From: Halioglobus sp.
GTDB lineage: Bacteria > Pseudomonadota > Gammaproteobacteria > Pseudomonadales > Halieaceae
DNA: 64,000 nucleotides
Assembly: GCA_029287595.1 (NCBI GenBank)
Contig: JARFQU010000137.1
Coordinates: 18,829 to 82,828, forward strand
Reading direction: 5' to 3'
Each line of letters opens with the position of its first letter. Within the stretch, counting starts at the first letter, position 1. Below are positions 29,412 to 38,275 of this stretch, piece after piece. The translations under genes were made by a program, and so were the position numbers. Below the pieces are notes generated by a model. That model did not search any database. It worked only from the letters and a program-made list of their open reading frames with translations, and had not been told where the DNA came from.

Positions 29412-30674
29412 TCAGGCCTGAAGGCCTTTGATCTCATTTTTCAACCAGGAAGAGAGCCAGAAATTATCTGTCCTTTTGAGCAGGGCTTCATGGATCCGGA
29501 CGCCCAGCGCGCGACTTTCTGTCGTATCAGCATCCGCGTCGCGGACAATATCCAGCAGGTGCAGGGCTTCCTCATTGTGACCGGAGGCGAACTTCTCCTG
29601 TGCGCGCTGCAATATGGCGGCTGCGCCGCCTGACAATTCCACGATATCACCGGCCACGCTGGACTGGGGAACTGCATAAAGCTCCGTGGTGGAGCGGTGG
29701 TGAAACCACCCGCCGTAGCTCTCCCATATGGCGCGCACACTCCAGGATACTTTACCGTAACCTTCCCCTACCTCCATTTCCGCGGGAAGGCTGATTTCGG
29801 ACATCAGGGTGTAGACGTCCTTGCCCTCGTTCATGCCTTTTACGGTTTCGTCGTGAACATGGTGTATGGCCTGGTACAGGGCAGTCAGTTCATCCTGGAT
29901 CAGTTGCCTGCCGATCACCGGGCCGTGATGGCCGTAGCAGATCATTTCCGGCTCCAGGGCGCGCACTGTCTCCACGGCTCTGGCAACTACCAGCGCTTCC
30001 CGGTAGCGGTCTCCGCGAATGGTCACGAGGTTGGGGAAGTGGCCGAAGGGGCAGCCGAACAGGTTGCCGGTAAAACATATCTTGTGTTGCGGTAGCCAGA
30101 CGATCAGGGAATCGTTGGTTTCCGCTCCGGGCACAGCGATGATTTCAAAGATGACGCCGCCCAGCTCAAATACCAGTTTGTCCTCAACCAGAACATCCGG
30201 CGTTGGCTGGTCCTGTGTGGGGAAATCGGTGTAGCCGTGTTCCTGGTAGTAGGCGAATGCCTCGGCGAACTTGTCGGTAAAGGCAAAGGCTGAACGGTTG
30301 CCGCGGAAGGCCGCCAGCCGTTTGTCATAATCCTGGTGCTCCGCGTTCTTGTCGCTGGCAATAACCCGCAGGCCGGGATTGTTTTCGCGCAGGTAAGCGG
30401 TGCCGCCCACATGGTCCACGTGGCCCTGGGTAAAGATCAGGGTGTGCAGGGCGGCGTCGCTGAATTCCCTGAAGTTGGCCGCTATCACCGGCGCCTCCAT
30501 GCCCATGCCCGCATTGAGCTGTACATTGCCCTGGGGTGTCTCTATCAGGTAGGCGTTGGAGAAGGCCTGCGACATCACGATGAAATCATTGATGCGCTCG
30601 CCACCGTACCTGGCCGGGTTGGGCTCTACCGGGCGTGATTTGTAGATCGGCTCTCTCATGGGGTTGCTCTTCAT
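29412..30674 (-). CDS. Alkylsulfatase-like MBL-fold hydrolase with altered metal motif
   Basis: A protein of about 420 residues resembling SdsA-type alkyl sulfatases. The N-terminal MBL domain is followed by the family's helical dimerisation region (HVHDETVKGMNEGKDV, then GKVSWSVRAIWESYGGW) and a C-terminal helical domain. The usual metal motif THxHxDH reads TQGHVDH here, with Gln at the first His position; the remaining ligands (HVDH and a later GHHGP) are present. Activity on sulfate esters is therefore uncertain. It follows the sulfotransferase gene, with stop and start only 11 bases apart. ATG at 30657-30659 (GAAGAG ahead) is an alternative start. Confidence 0.82.
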   Translation of the reverse strand: MKSNPMREPIYKSRPVEPNPARYGGERINDFIVMSQAFSNAYLIETPQGNVQLNAGMGMEAPVIAANFREFSDAALHTLIFTQGHVDHVGGTAYLRENNPGLRVIASDKNAEHQDYDKRLAAFRGNRSAFAFTDKFAEAFAYYQEHGYTDFPTQDQPTPDVLVEDKLVFELGGVIFEIIAVPGAETNDSLIVWLPQHKICFTGNLFGCPFGHFPNLVTIRGDRYREALVVARAVETVRALEPEMICYGHHGPVIGRQLIQDELTALYQAIHHVHDETVKGMNEGKDVYTLMSEISLPAEMEVGEGYGKVSWSVRAIWESYGGWFHHRSTTELYAVPQSSVAGDIVELSGGAAAILQRAQEKFASGHNEEALHLLDIVRDADADTTESRALGVRIHEALLKRTDNFWLSSWLKNEIKGLQA

Positions 30675-30684
30675 AATCTGGAAT

Positions 30685-31953
30685 TCAGTTATTGGTTTCT
30701 GCTTTAACGGGAAATTGTTGGAAGTAGAAATCGAATCGCTTGCGCAATGCCTCGGGGTCGACACCGAAGTCCTCTTGCAGCTTGTATACCACTCGCCCGT
30801 GTTTGCCACGTGGGTGATTGTCGAGGTAGCGCTGTAACTGGGCGGCGGCGTGCTCTGTCAGCGGCAAACCCGCCCGGGCGTAAATTTGCCTGACCATGCT
30901 AATGTCATCAGCCATGAACACATGGAAGGGCACGTCGATACTCTGTTCTTCTGGTAACTTGCCGCGGTCCCGGGCGCAGGCTTCCAGCAGGTGCAAAACC
31001 CGATCTGACCAGTAGTCGATGATATTCTTGAGATGAATTTTATTGCGTGACATGCGCTGCCCGTAGGCGATCATGGTGGCGGCCGACTGAATTACCGAGA
31101 CCGGGTCTCTGTGGGTTACCGCGATCGTGGCGTCCGGGAATACCTTGTGCAGCACTGTGAGTTGTTCCAGGTGCTGTGGGCATTTCAGCACCCAGCGAGT
31201 GCTGCAGCCGTCATCGCCATCCTGCCAGGTGAGGATCTTCAGTACAGTTTTCATGTACTCGTAGTGGGGCGTCTGGTCGCTGGCGTAATAGTGATCGCGC
31301 CAGCGTGGGCACTGGCTTAGCCATTCGAAATTATAGGAGGCAAAGTCCGGTCCCATCAGCTCCAGCTCTTCATGAATGTGGTCGGGGTTCATGGGATGCA
31401 TGGCGGCAAGCATTGGGACGGTTTGCTGCATCATGTCCCATGCATCGGCGCAACGCTGGTACCTCGGATCGGTACCATTCCCCAGCAATTCCTCGCCAGG
31501 CATGGGCACTGGCTCGTAGGATTCCCACAGTGGCAGGGCGCGCAAGCGGCTGTCGGCCGCCATCAGATTGAGCAGGTGCGTGGTGCCGGATCGGGGCAGG
31601 CCCGCCACGATAATAGGCGCTCTTATCTGTACATCGTGTATTTCGGGGTGCCGATTCAGCAGGTCCTGTATGAGCAGGCGATTTCTGGCAAACAGCAGTA
31701 ATTTGTTGCGCAGGTTCATTCTGCCCAGGTTGTTAAGGTCCGTATCACTGCCCCATTCATCGCACAATAGATCCAGCCGCTCGCGAAAATCCTGCGGGCC
31801 GAAGTCATCCAGTGAGACCTGGGCCTTTGCCTCTTCGAGAATGTCACTGGCGTCGAGGTTCACCTGTAGGGTCTCGCAGAAAGCCAGAATCGATTGCTGC
31901 AGCTCACTCAGTTCAGGCTGGGCCAGATCGGTAATGCGGATAATTTCACTCAT
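30685..31953 (-). CDS. PAPS-dependent sulfotransferase family protein
   Basis: A 422-residue cytosolic protein with the 5'-phosphosulfate loop APIIVAGLPRSGTTHLLNLMA (about residues 112-132) and the later 3'-phosphate-binding region (AVTHRDPVSVIQSAATMIAYG). These are the two PAPS-contact motifs of the sulfotransferase_3 family. It also has an N-terminal helical extension of about 100 residues. It should transfer sulfate from PAPS to a hydroxyl or amine acceptor that is not known. It lies between a VOC protein and an alkylsulfatase-like protein in one minus-strand unit controlled from the 32.5-kb intergenic region. Confidence 0.9.
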   Translation of the reverse strand: MSEIIRITDLAQPELSELQQSILAFCETLQVNLDASDILEEAKAQVSLDDFGPQDFRERLDLLCDEWGSDTDLNNLGRMNLRNKLLLFARNRLLIQDLLNRHPEIHDVQIRAPIIVAGLPRSGTTHLLNLMAADSRLRALPLWESYEPVPMPGEELLGNGTDPRYQRCADAWDMMQQTVPMLAAMHPMNPDHIHEELELMGPDFASYNFEWLSQCPRWRDHYYASDQTPHYEYMKTVLKILTWQDGDDGCSTRWVLKCPQHLEQLTVLHKVFPDATIAVTHRDPVSVIQSAATMIAYGQRMSRNKIHLKNIIDYWSDRVLHLLEACARDRGKLPEEQSIDVPFHVFMADDISMVRQIYARAGLPLTEHAAAQLQRYLDNHPRGKHGRVVYKLQEDFGVDPEALRKRFDFYFQQFPVKAETNN

Positions 31954-31973
31954 GGCGCTATCCCGCTCTATTG

Positions 31974-32441
31974 CTAACTGAGCTTGTTCTCGAAAAACTC
32001 TATGATCAGCGGGTCACCCTCACGTTCCAGGTACGAGGCGGCAAGCCCTTCACCGAAGCGTTTGTACCAGATCTCCTGGTAGCCAAAAGCGGCGGCTTCC
32101 TTAACTTTGTCCTCAAGGTCGTCGACGATGAAACGCAGGTGATGCATACCTTCACGGCCCGCTTCGAGGAACTCTTTGTGAGGCGTCTCCCCACAGACCC
32201 ATTCAATCAGTTCGATCTCCACATCGCCGCTGTTACCGAAGGCGATTTTCAGTGAGCTTTTTTCCGGCCTGCCACGGTAGTCCCACTCCATGTCTGTAGC
32301 ATCCATTTGCTGGAATGAGCCAAACAGGGGTTCATACAGCGCCAGGGCCTGCTCCAGGTTTTTTACTACGAAACCAACCTGGTTTACCGGGGGAAGATTT
32401 AGTGCCTGGGATAGGTCTGTGTTCATGTTGTTTTCCATCAT
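31974..32441 (-). CDS. VOC-family protein (glyoxalase/dioxygenase superfamily)
   Basis: A 155-residue protein with one pair of beta-alpha-beta-beta-beta modules typical of the vicinal-oxygen-chelate fold. The first starts VNQVGFVVKNLEQALALYEPLFG and the second GMHHLRFIVDDLEDKVKEA. The putative metal ligands are His in HHLRF and Glu in IIEFFE. Substrate is unknown; methylmalonyl-CoA epimerase-like and extradiol-like relatives exist. Two adjacent ATGs are possible; GGAGAACC is 4 bases from the first and 7 from the second. It is the first gene of the minus-strand unit facing the SDR gene. Confidence 0.85.
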   Translation of the reverse strand: MMENNMNTDLSQALNLPPVNQVGFVVKNLEQALALYEPLFGSFQQMDATDMEWDYRGRPEKSSLKIAFGNSGDVEIELIEWVCGETPHKEFLEAGREGMHHLRFIVDDLEDKVKEAAAFGYQEIWYKRFGEGLAASYLEREGDPLIIEFFENKLS

Positions 32442-32477
32442 GGTTCTCCAGTGCGCGTATACCTGAGAGGGGCAAGA

Positions 32478-32510
32478 TAAAACAGTTGTTATAATAAAAC
32501 AACTGTTTTA
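32478..32510. promoter_or_regulatory. Perfect 13-bp inverted repeat, candidate TetR operator
   Basis: TAAAACAGTTGTT (32478-32490) and its exact complement AACAACTGTTTTA (32498-32510) are separated by seven A/T bases. The repeat lies between the divergently transcribed VOC and SDR genes, 37 bases from the VOC start and 57 from the SDR start. A TetR-type regulator is encoded as the second gene on the right. Size, symmetry and position fit an autoregulatory operator controlling both units. Confidence 0.8.
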
Positions 32511-32566
32511 AAGTATGTGGAACTCGATAGCATAACCAGATAAACCAATTAGTGTAGGGCGCAAAT

Positions 32567-33316
32567 ATGAATACAGGTGTTTCGTTTGATTACAGCGGGG
32601 CTGCAGTGCTGATTACCGGCGGCTCTAATGGTATCGGTCTGGGAATTGCCACTGCCTACCGGAATGCCGGGGCCGACGTAGTGATTACCGGGCGCAAGGC
32701 GTCGGTCGATGATTATGATCACGACCTGAGTGATTTCACCTACCGGCAACTGGATGTGGACTCGCAGGAATCCCTGGTAGAGCTGGCCGGGGATATCGAC
32801 AAGCTTGATATTCTGGTGAATAACGCTGGTGGGGTGCAGGAAGACGAATGGGGCCACGGTGGCTTTGACCAGTCACTCAATGTCAATCTGGCCAGTGTGT
32901 TTCACTTGAGTTCGGCCTGTAAACCTCTGCTGGAGGCCAGCAATTTCGCGGGTGGCGCGAGTGTTGTTGGTATCGCCTCCATGTCGTCCTATTTTGGTTT
33001 CGAGTGGACGCCCGGTTACGGCGCGGCAAAGGCGGGACTGGTGCAGCTGGTGAAAACCCTGGGAATGAGCTGGGGCGCTAGCGGTGTGCGTGCCAATGCG
33101 GTCGCCGCTGGGCTGACTCGTAGCAACCTGACCGCAGCTGTTATCGATGGTATGCCCGAGATGGTTGATGGCATGTTCGCCCGCCAGGGACTCAAGCGTG
33201 TCGGCGAGGCACAAGACATCGCCAACGCGGTGTTGTTCCTGACTTCTCCGGCCGCCAGCTGGATCACCGGCCAGACCCTCGCAGTTGACGGGGGCTTTTC
33301 CACAGGAATGAGCTGA
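32567..33316 (+). CDS. SDR-family oxidoreductase
   Basis: A 249-residue classical short-chain dehydrogenase. The cofactor motif is GGSNGIGLG (about residues 17-25), then the NNAGG motif. The catalytic Ser (IASMSSYFG region) and YxxxK (Tyr-Gly-Ala-Ala-Lys, about residues 152-156) are present. The C-terminal motif ITGQTLAVDGGFS is the usual SDR ending. Acts on an alcohol/ketone of unknown identity; NAD versus NADP is not clear. It heads the right-hand unit and its stop overlaps the start of the TetR gene by one base. Confidence 0.93.
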   Translation: MNTGVSFDYSGAAVLITGGSNGIGLGIATAYRNAGADVVITGRKASVDDYDHDLSDFTYRQLDVDSQESLVELAGDIDKLDILVNNAGGVQEDEWGHGGFDQSLNVNLASVFHLSSACKPLLEASNFAGGASVVGIASMSSYFGFEWTPGYGAAKAGLVQLVKTLGMSWGASGVRANAVAAGLTRSNLTAAVIDGMPEMVDGMFARQGLKRVGEAQDIANAVLFLTSPAASWITGQTLAVDGGFSTGMS

Positions 33317-33981
33317 TGAATGAAGCTGTACCCAACAGGCGCCAGCAGAATTCGGCCAGAACCCGGGACAAACTTATCAGTGCGGCTTTAGAACTTTATG
33401 GCAACAGCAGTATTGATGCGGTATCGCTGAGGGAGATTTCGGTAGCGGCGGGGCAGAAAAACCCCAATGCGCTGCAATATCATTTCAAGGACCGGGACGG
33501 CCTGTTGCAAGCTATTATCGACAGGCACTCATCTCCGATTGCGGAGAGGCGCCAAAGCTATATACAGCTAGCCCGGTGCGGTGAATGGCCCGCCGGGGAA
33601 GCCGCGGCGCGCTGCCTGGTAATGCCAATCATTGATTATGTCGAGGCCGAACCCAGCGGCATAAACTTCGTGAAAGTGGTGTCGCAGATCGCTGCCATCT
33701 ACCAGAATGGCGGCAACGTGGACGATGAAGTTGGCATCCGGTTCCCCGAGGCCAAGCTCCTGGCGGATGTGTTTGAGATTGCGCTGTCCACGATACCGCC
33801 GCGTGAAGCGCAGCGGCGAATTTACCTCATCGTCACTATTACATTTCATACCATTGCCGATATTTACCGGGCAGGCGCGCAGCAGCCCCCGGCAAGCCCT
33901 ATTGCCAACAGGAAGCTTATGGTAGAACAGCTGGTTTGTTTGCTTGATAGTTTCTTTTCTGCGCCCTCCCGTGGTTCCTGA
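33316..33981 (+). CDS. TetR/AcrR-family transcriptional regulator
   Basis: A 221-residue regulator with an N-terminal helix-turn-helix (ARTRDKLISAALELYGNSSIDAVSLREISVAAG, about residues 15-47). The motif NALQYHFKDRDGLLQAI follows. The remainder is a helical ligand-binding domain. It is translationally coupled to the SDR gene. The perfect inverted repeat just upstream of the SDR gene is its likely operator, which would put the VOC-sulfotransferase-alkylsulfatase unit and its own unit under a common, probably derepressible, control. Confidence 0.93.
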   Translation: MNEAVPNRRQQNSARTRDKLISAALELYGNSSIDAVSLREISVAAGQKNPNALQYHFKDRDGLLQAIIDRHSSPIAERRQSYIQLARCGEWPAGEAAARCLVMPIIDYVEAEPSGINFVKVVSQIAAIYQNGGNVDDEVGIRFPEAKLLADVFEIALSTIPPREAQRRIYLIVTITFHTIADIYRAGAQQPPASPIANRKLMVEQLVCLLDSFFSAPSRGS

Positions 33982-34007
33982 CAGGGGCGCCAACTGAAGG
34001 AAATCTT

Positions 34008-36128
34008 ATGCCATACCAGACACTGTTATCTCCAGGGCGCATTGGCAAGCTGGATATCCGTAACCGTATGGTGGTTACCGCGATGGGCGCGAACCTGTCC
34101 GAAGCGGGTGGTCACTGGGGTGAGAGGATACTGGCCTACCATGAAGAGCAGGCGCGTGGCGGTGCCGGACTGATCATCTCCGGCGCCTGCGGTGTGATGT
34201 ATCCAATAGGGCAGGTCCAGGAGTGGCAGCTTGCCATTTCCACTGACGAGCATATACCCGGTCTCAAACGGGTAGTGGACGCAGTACATAGTCACGGGGC
34301 CTGTTTCGCGGTGCAGTTGCACCAGGGCGGTTTGAACAGCGTGGATGATACGGTAGGCGGGCGACCACAGTGGTGCCCCTCGGTGCCGGAGCCTTCATAC
34401 GGTGACTTTGCCGACGGTCTGCTCATGTCCGAGCTGGAAGTGCTGGCCAGCATCGGTATGCCCACCTATAAGGTGATGGATAAAGAGGACATCGACGCTC
34501 TCGTGCAGGCTTTCGCTGCAGGTGCGCGACGGGCGCAAGCGGCAGGTTGCGATGCGGTTGAGGTACATGGCGGCCACGGTTATGTGCCTTCCTCTTTTTT
34601 GTCACCAAAAACAAACCAGCGCAGTGACGAATACGGCGGCAGCCTGGAAAACCGTGCGCGGTTGCTGCTCGAAATCGTCCGCGCGGTGCGTGCAGAGCTT
34701 GGTGCCGATTTCCCGGTGATAGTAAAAATTGATTCCCGCGAGGTCGGGAAAGAGGGCGGTATATCGCTAGAGGATGCGACGGTCACAGCGCAATGGCTGC
34801 AACAGGCGGGTGCCGATGCGATTACCGTCAGTGCCTACCATGAATTTGGACAGGGCAAACTGCATTCGGCATCCAATATTCCCCATGAGCCGAATACCAA
34901 CCTGCCCGCCGCAGCTGCCATCAGGAAAGTGCTTTCAATACCCGTTATCGCCTCGGGCCGGGTTGAGCCCGAGCACGCCGATAGTGAGATCAGCAAGGGC
35001 AGCTTCGATTTTCTCGCCATGGGCCGCAAAATCCTCGCTGATCCTCATCTGCCGCGCAAAATAGCCCAGGGGAGTATTGGGGAGATCCGTCCCTGCGTTT
35101 ACTGCTACACCTGCGTGAGCGCGATTTATACTCGCGAAAGAATGCGCTGCGCCGTCAATGCCGAATGCGGTTTTGAGTACCAGCGTGTGGCCAGGACAAC
35201 AACCGCCAGCAAGAAGCGAGTGGCGGTAGTGGGAGGAGGTCCGGGTGGTATGGAGGCTGCCAGGCGGCTGGCCTCGGATGGCCACCAGGTGGTGCTGTTC
35301 GAAAGGTCAGGCAGGCTGGGGGGCACCTTGCGTTTCGCGTCACTTGCCTATGCGGCGAACGAGCGGCTACTCGACTGGTTGTGTCTGCAGGTAGAGGCCC
35401 ATGATATCGAGGTGAGACTGAAGACCCCGGCAACCCTGGAACTGATTAAAGCCTTGCAGCCGGATGCCGTGGTGGTCGCCACTGGGGCGCTGCGCTCCCT
35501 GCCGAGTATACCCGGTTGCGAGCTGCCCCACGTTTTCAGCGGCGATGACATGCGCGATCTGGTGCTGGGCTCTGGCACCGAGCGTCTTAAAACCAAGACC
35601 TCTGCCTTTACCCGGCTGGCGACCCGGGTCGGGTCATCCACCGGGCTCTCGGAAAACCTGGACTTTGTGCGCAAGGCGACCCACACCTGGATGCCGCTGG
35701 GGACAAATATCGTGATTATCGGCGGCGAGCTGGTGGGTATCGAACTGGCGGAGTTTCTGTGCGAGAGAGGGCGTAAGGTCACTGTGATCGACGATGCCCC
35801 GCGGTTTGGCGCGGGTCTTACCCTGGTGCGCCGCCTGCGCATTCTGGCAGAATTGCGCGAGCACGGTGTAGGTCTTTATCCCGGATCGAAGGATATTCGC
35901 ATAGAGCCGGGACAGGTGGGTTTCACGGACAATACTGGCGCCGTGCTCACGGTGAGCGCTGACCAGGTGATTGTTGCCAGGGGAGCGACAGGGGATTCCT
36001 CACAGGCAGAGGCGTTGCGCGCTGCCGGCCTGCGTGTACATGAGGTCGGTGATGGCACCGGCGTAGGCTATATCGAAGGCGCGATGCGTGATGCCATGGC
36101 CGCCGCGGATGCTATTGGCGCTGACTGA
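34008..36128 (+). CDS. FMN/[4Fe-4S]/FAD oxidoreductase of the TMADH/2,4-dienoyl-CoA reductase superfamily
   Basis: A 706-residue flavoprotein. An N-terminal old-yellow-enzyme TIM barrel (about residues 1-350; VEVHGGHGYVPSSFLSP and SRVEPEHAD-like segments) is followed by an iron-sulfur segment. Its cysteines follow the pattern C-x2-C-x2-C-x11-C around residues 363-381. A FAD/NAD Rossmann region follows (VAVVGGGPGGMEAARRLA, about residue 405) with a second nucleotide motif near residue 565. The CX2CX2C spacing matches trimethylamine dehydrogenase more than dienoyl-CoA reductase (CX2CX3C). Substrate unknown. It is the third gene of the SDR-TetR unit, with GAAGGA before the start. Confidence 0.88.
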   Translation: MPYQTLLSPGRIGKLDIRNRMVVTAMGANLSEAGGHWGERILAYHEEQARGGAGLIISGACGVMYPIGQVQEWQLAISTDEHIPGLKRVVDAVHSHGACFAVQLHQGGLNSVDDTVGGRPQWCPSVPEPSYGDFADGLLMSELEVLASIGMPTYKVMDKEDIDALVQAFAAGARRAQAAGCDAVEVHGGHGYVPSSFLSPKTNQRSDEYGGSLENRARLLLEIVRAVRAELGADFPVIVKIDSREVGKEGGISLEDATVTAQWLQQAGADAITVSAYHEFGQGKLHSASNIPHEPNTNLPAAAAIRKVLSIPVIASGRVEPEHADSEISKGSFDFLAMGRKILADPHLPRKIAQGSIGEIRPCVYCYTCVSAIYTRERMRCAVNAECGFEYQRVARTTTASKKRVAVVGGGPGGMEAARRLASDGHQVVLFERSGRLGGTLRFASLAYAANERLLDWLCLQVEAHDIEVRLKTPATLELIKALQPDAVVVATGALRSLPSIPGCELPHVFSGDDMRDLVLGSGTERLKTKTSAFTRLATRVGSSTGLSENLDFVRKATHTWMPLGTNIVIIGGELVGIELAEFLCERGRKVTVIDDAPRFGAGLTLVRRLRILAELREHGVGLYPGSKDIRIEPGQVGFTDNTGAVLTVSADQVIVARGATGDSSQAEALRAAGLRVHEVGDGTGVGYIEGAMRDAMAAADAIGAD

Positions 36129-36134
36129 GCGCGG

Positions 36135-36986
36135 CTAAGCCTCCGGTCTGAGTGCGAAAATCCTCACGCTGGCTGCATATTCGTTGGCATCGATGGTGTC
36201 CAGGAGTGCGCTCATCTGGTCGTGAAAGTTCGCCTCTTGTGGTTCTTCCGACGGGCTACAGCAGTCAGTCGACGGACCGCAGCAGGCCGCAGCGCCGCCC
36301 GCGCGATAGGCATTGAGATCGGCCTGGGCGTCCTGGATGGTCACTTCGGTGAACCCTGCGCGCAGCAATTTTTCACGGTTGTCCTCGATGGTGAGGGCGC
36401 CGCCTATACAACCTGTCCAGGCGGACATTTCCTGCGCCACATGGGCCGGTAGCTCCTTGCGCAGCGCGATGTCGGAAATTGCCAGGCGGCCGCCGGGTTT
36501 GAGAATCCGGAACACTTCCGCCAGCGCGGCGTCTTTATCCTCACAAAGGTTCAGTACACAGTTGGAAATGACACAGTCCACCGAGCGACTGGGGATTGGC
36601 ATCGCCTCTATCTCCGCCAGGTGAAAGCTGACGTTGTCGTAGTTCCCCTTGCGCGCGTTGGCTCGCGCCAGGGATATCATGTCTCCGGTCATGTCGATAC
36701 CGATGGACCGCCCTGAAGGGCCGACCTGTCGGGCTGCCAGAAAGACATCCAGTCCGCCTCCCGAACCGAGGTCAACGACGACCTCGCCCTCACGGATTGA
36801 AGCCATGGCCACCGGGTTGCCGCAGGACAAGCCCATATTGGACTCCGCGGGAATACTACCCAGCTCTTCGTCGGAGTAGCCGAAAGCGTTGGCGATGCTG
36901 CGCACGCCGTCGTCGTGTGATCCCAGGCCCTGCTGTGCCACATTACCGTAGCCCTTGCGTACCGCGTCTGCTATTGAATCTGTCAT
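36135..36986 (-). CDS. arsM: Arsenite methyltransferase, ArsM-like
   Basis: A 283-residue SAM-dependent methyltransferase. The SAM motif VVDLGSGGGLDVFLAARQVG begins near residue 69. Conserved cysteines are those expected for As(III) binding: one in NMGLSCGNP, one in VISNCVLNLCEDK and one in AWTGCIGGA. A Cys-paired segment (ACCGPSTDCCSPS, about residues 236-248) occurs near the C-terminus, as in many ArsM proteins. It would methylate arsenite to mono-, di- and trimethyl species in the cytosol. No arsR or arsB is adjacent. It is convergent with the large flavoprotein gene, separated by six bases. Confidence 0.92.
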   Translation of the reverse strand: MTDSIADAVRKGYGNVAQQGLGSHDDGVRSIANAFGYSDEELGSIPAESNMGLSCGNPVAMASIREGEVVVDLGSGGGLDVFLAARQVGPSGRSIGIDMTGDMISLARANARKGNYDNVSFHLAEIEAMPIPSRSVDCVISNCVLNLCEDKDAALAEVFRILKPGGRLAISDIALRKELPAHVAQEMSAWTGCIGGALTIEDNREKLLRAGFTEVTIQDAQADLNAYRAGGAAACCGPSTDCCSPSEEPQEANFHDQMSALLDTIDANEYAASVRIFALRPEA

Positions 36987-37069
36987 GTTCTATCCTTGCT
37001 GAAATATGGCGTCACTTTAACGGATGGTGCCGAACAGGCCAAGTGATGAAAGCGAAAGTGGCTCATCGT

Positions 37070-37606
37070 TTAGAATAACAGGATCACAAAAGCGACAGTA
37101 CCTGCAGCGGCGGTCAGCAAGGTAGATTTACGCAGTCGGGCAGCGGAAATCCCCAGCCATAATCCGCTGAGCATGATGAAGATAAGTCCAAGTGCAAAGA
37201 TTTTCTGAAAGGTTTTGAATGCGCCGGGACCGTGCCCCTTGTGCAATTCTATCATCCGGCTCTGCAGGCTGGGCCTGGCGTGAATGACGTCCACGCCGTC
37301 CTCGGATGGCTGAATTATATAATGGTCAGAGGAGGTGGGGCGAGTATAGAGCTTCGTCCCGCTTACTTTCACGTACTCGTAGCTGTAGGAGCCCGCGCCC
37401 GCTTCGGCCAATAGCGCGGTCACATCCGCGTCCAGAGAGCTGGATTTGACGTCAATGGTGGTGTCGCTGCTGTAAATGGTTTCTTGCTCGACCTGGCCCT
37501 TGACGCCCAGCAGGTAGAGGCCGCCAGAAATCGCGACAAGCAGCACCGCGGGTGCGAAGAACGCCGACAGGTACATGTGAATAGTAATAAATAGTTTGCG
37601 ATTCAT
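37070..37606 (-). CDS. PepSY-associated TM protein, small
   Basis: A 178-residue membrane protein. The N-terminal helix (KLFITIHMYLSAFFAPAVLLVAISGGLYLLG) starts with the His/Tyr pattern typical of PepSY-TM proteins. A periplasmic domain of about 90 residues follows, then two C-terminal helices (KIFALGLIFIMLSGLWLGI and the last 20 residues). PepSY-TM proteins are often linked with iron reduction or siderophore use, but no such neighbour occurs here. AAAGGAG precedes the ATG. It is shorter than the four-TM members of the family and may be a minimal form. Confidence 0.78.
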   Translation of the reverse strand: MNRKLFITIHMYLSAFFAPAVLLVAISGGLYLLGVKGQVEQETIYSSDTTIDVKSSSLDADVTALLAEAGAGSYSYEYVKVSGTKLYTRPTSSDHYIIQPSEDGVDVIHARPSLQSRMIELHKGHGPGAFKTFQKIFALGLIFIMLSGLWLGISAARLRKSTLLTAAAGTVAFVILLF

Positions 37607-37814
37607 GTGCAGGCTCCTTTAAAGGCCGCACATGTTAGTAAGCTGAGGCGGCGCTGACAAGGTTCCAGTGCTGAAAAGGTGTGGCGCCGATCCGGGCTTT
37701 GCGGTCGCACCGGGAAAAGGTGTTTGGGGTATACGTGTGCTGATAAATCAAGGCTGCCCGTTGCAACAGCTTGTTATGAGTTTGGGCTGAAGAACGCGCG
37801 CCTTTTGTGAAAGC

Positions 37815-37848
37815 AAAAAAAAGGGCAGGCCCGAAAGGCCTGCCCTTT
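37815..37848 (-). terminator. Intrinsic terminator of the cold-shock gene
   Basis: Read on the minus strand, a 12-bp stem (AAAGGGCAGGCC and its complement, 37820-37848) with a five-base loop is followed directly by a T-run of at least six bases (the A-run at 37815-37822). It lies about 20 bases beyond the cspA-like stop. This is a textbook Rho-independent terminator. Confidence 0.93.
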
Positions 37849-37867
37849 GCATAGAGTTAACCATTAA

Positions 37868-38077
37868 TTAGATGGCAACAATATTCTCAGCTTGCGGCCC
37901 TTTTTGGCCAGCGGTAACGGTGAACTGCACTTTTTGACCTTCCGCCAGAGTTTTAAAGCCTGAGCTGGAAATTGCACTGAAGTGAGCAAAAACATCTGGT
38001 CCAGATTCCTGCTCGATAAAACCAAAACCTTTGGATTCGTTGAACCACTTAACGGTTCCTGTAGTTGTATTAGACAT
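37868..38077 (-). CDS. Cold-shock domain protein, CspA-like
   Basis: A 69-residue single CSD protein with both RNA-binding motifs: RNP1-like KGFGFI (about residues 16-21) and RNP2-like VFAHFSAI (about residues 29-36). It begins [16 protein letters not shown]. It acts as an RNA chaperone and transcription antiterminator. CAGGA lies about nine bases before the start. About 150 bases of A/T-rich sequence upstream could form the long structured leader known for cold-inducible csp mRNAs. Whether this copy is cold-inducible or constitutive cannot be told. Confidence 0.95.
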   Translation of the reverse strand: MSNTTTGTVKWFNESKGFGFIEQESGPDVFAHFSAISSSGFKTLAEGQKVQFTVTAGQKGPQAENIVAI

Positions 38078-38275
38078 AATAATATCCTGAAATTTATATA
38101 AAGTAGTGCCTTCAAGAGGCTTGAATTGCTTGAAAATAGACTGGAACTTAAAAACTGCAGGACGAGGTATTAAGAATAAAACAACGAAATGTAGGAGGTA
38201 AATAAGAGACTTCTTTCGAGCTGTGGGGAACAGTACAGATATTGTTAGTGTTTGTCGAGCTTTACTCGTTTTTAC

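Noticed and set aside
28493..29431. 312-codon plus-strand frame opposite the adenosine kinase gene
   Set aside because: The kinase has complete family motifs; the opposite frame has none.
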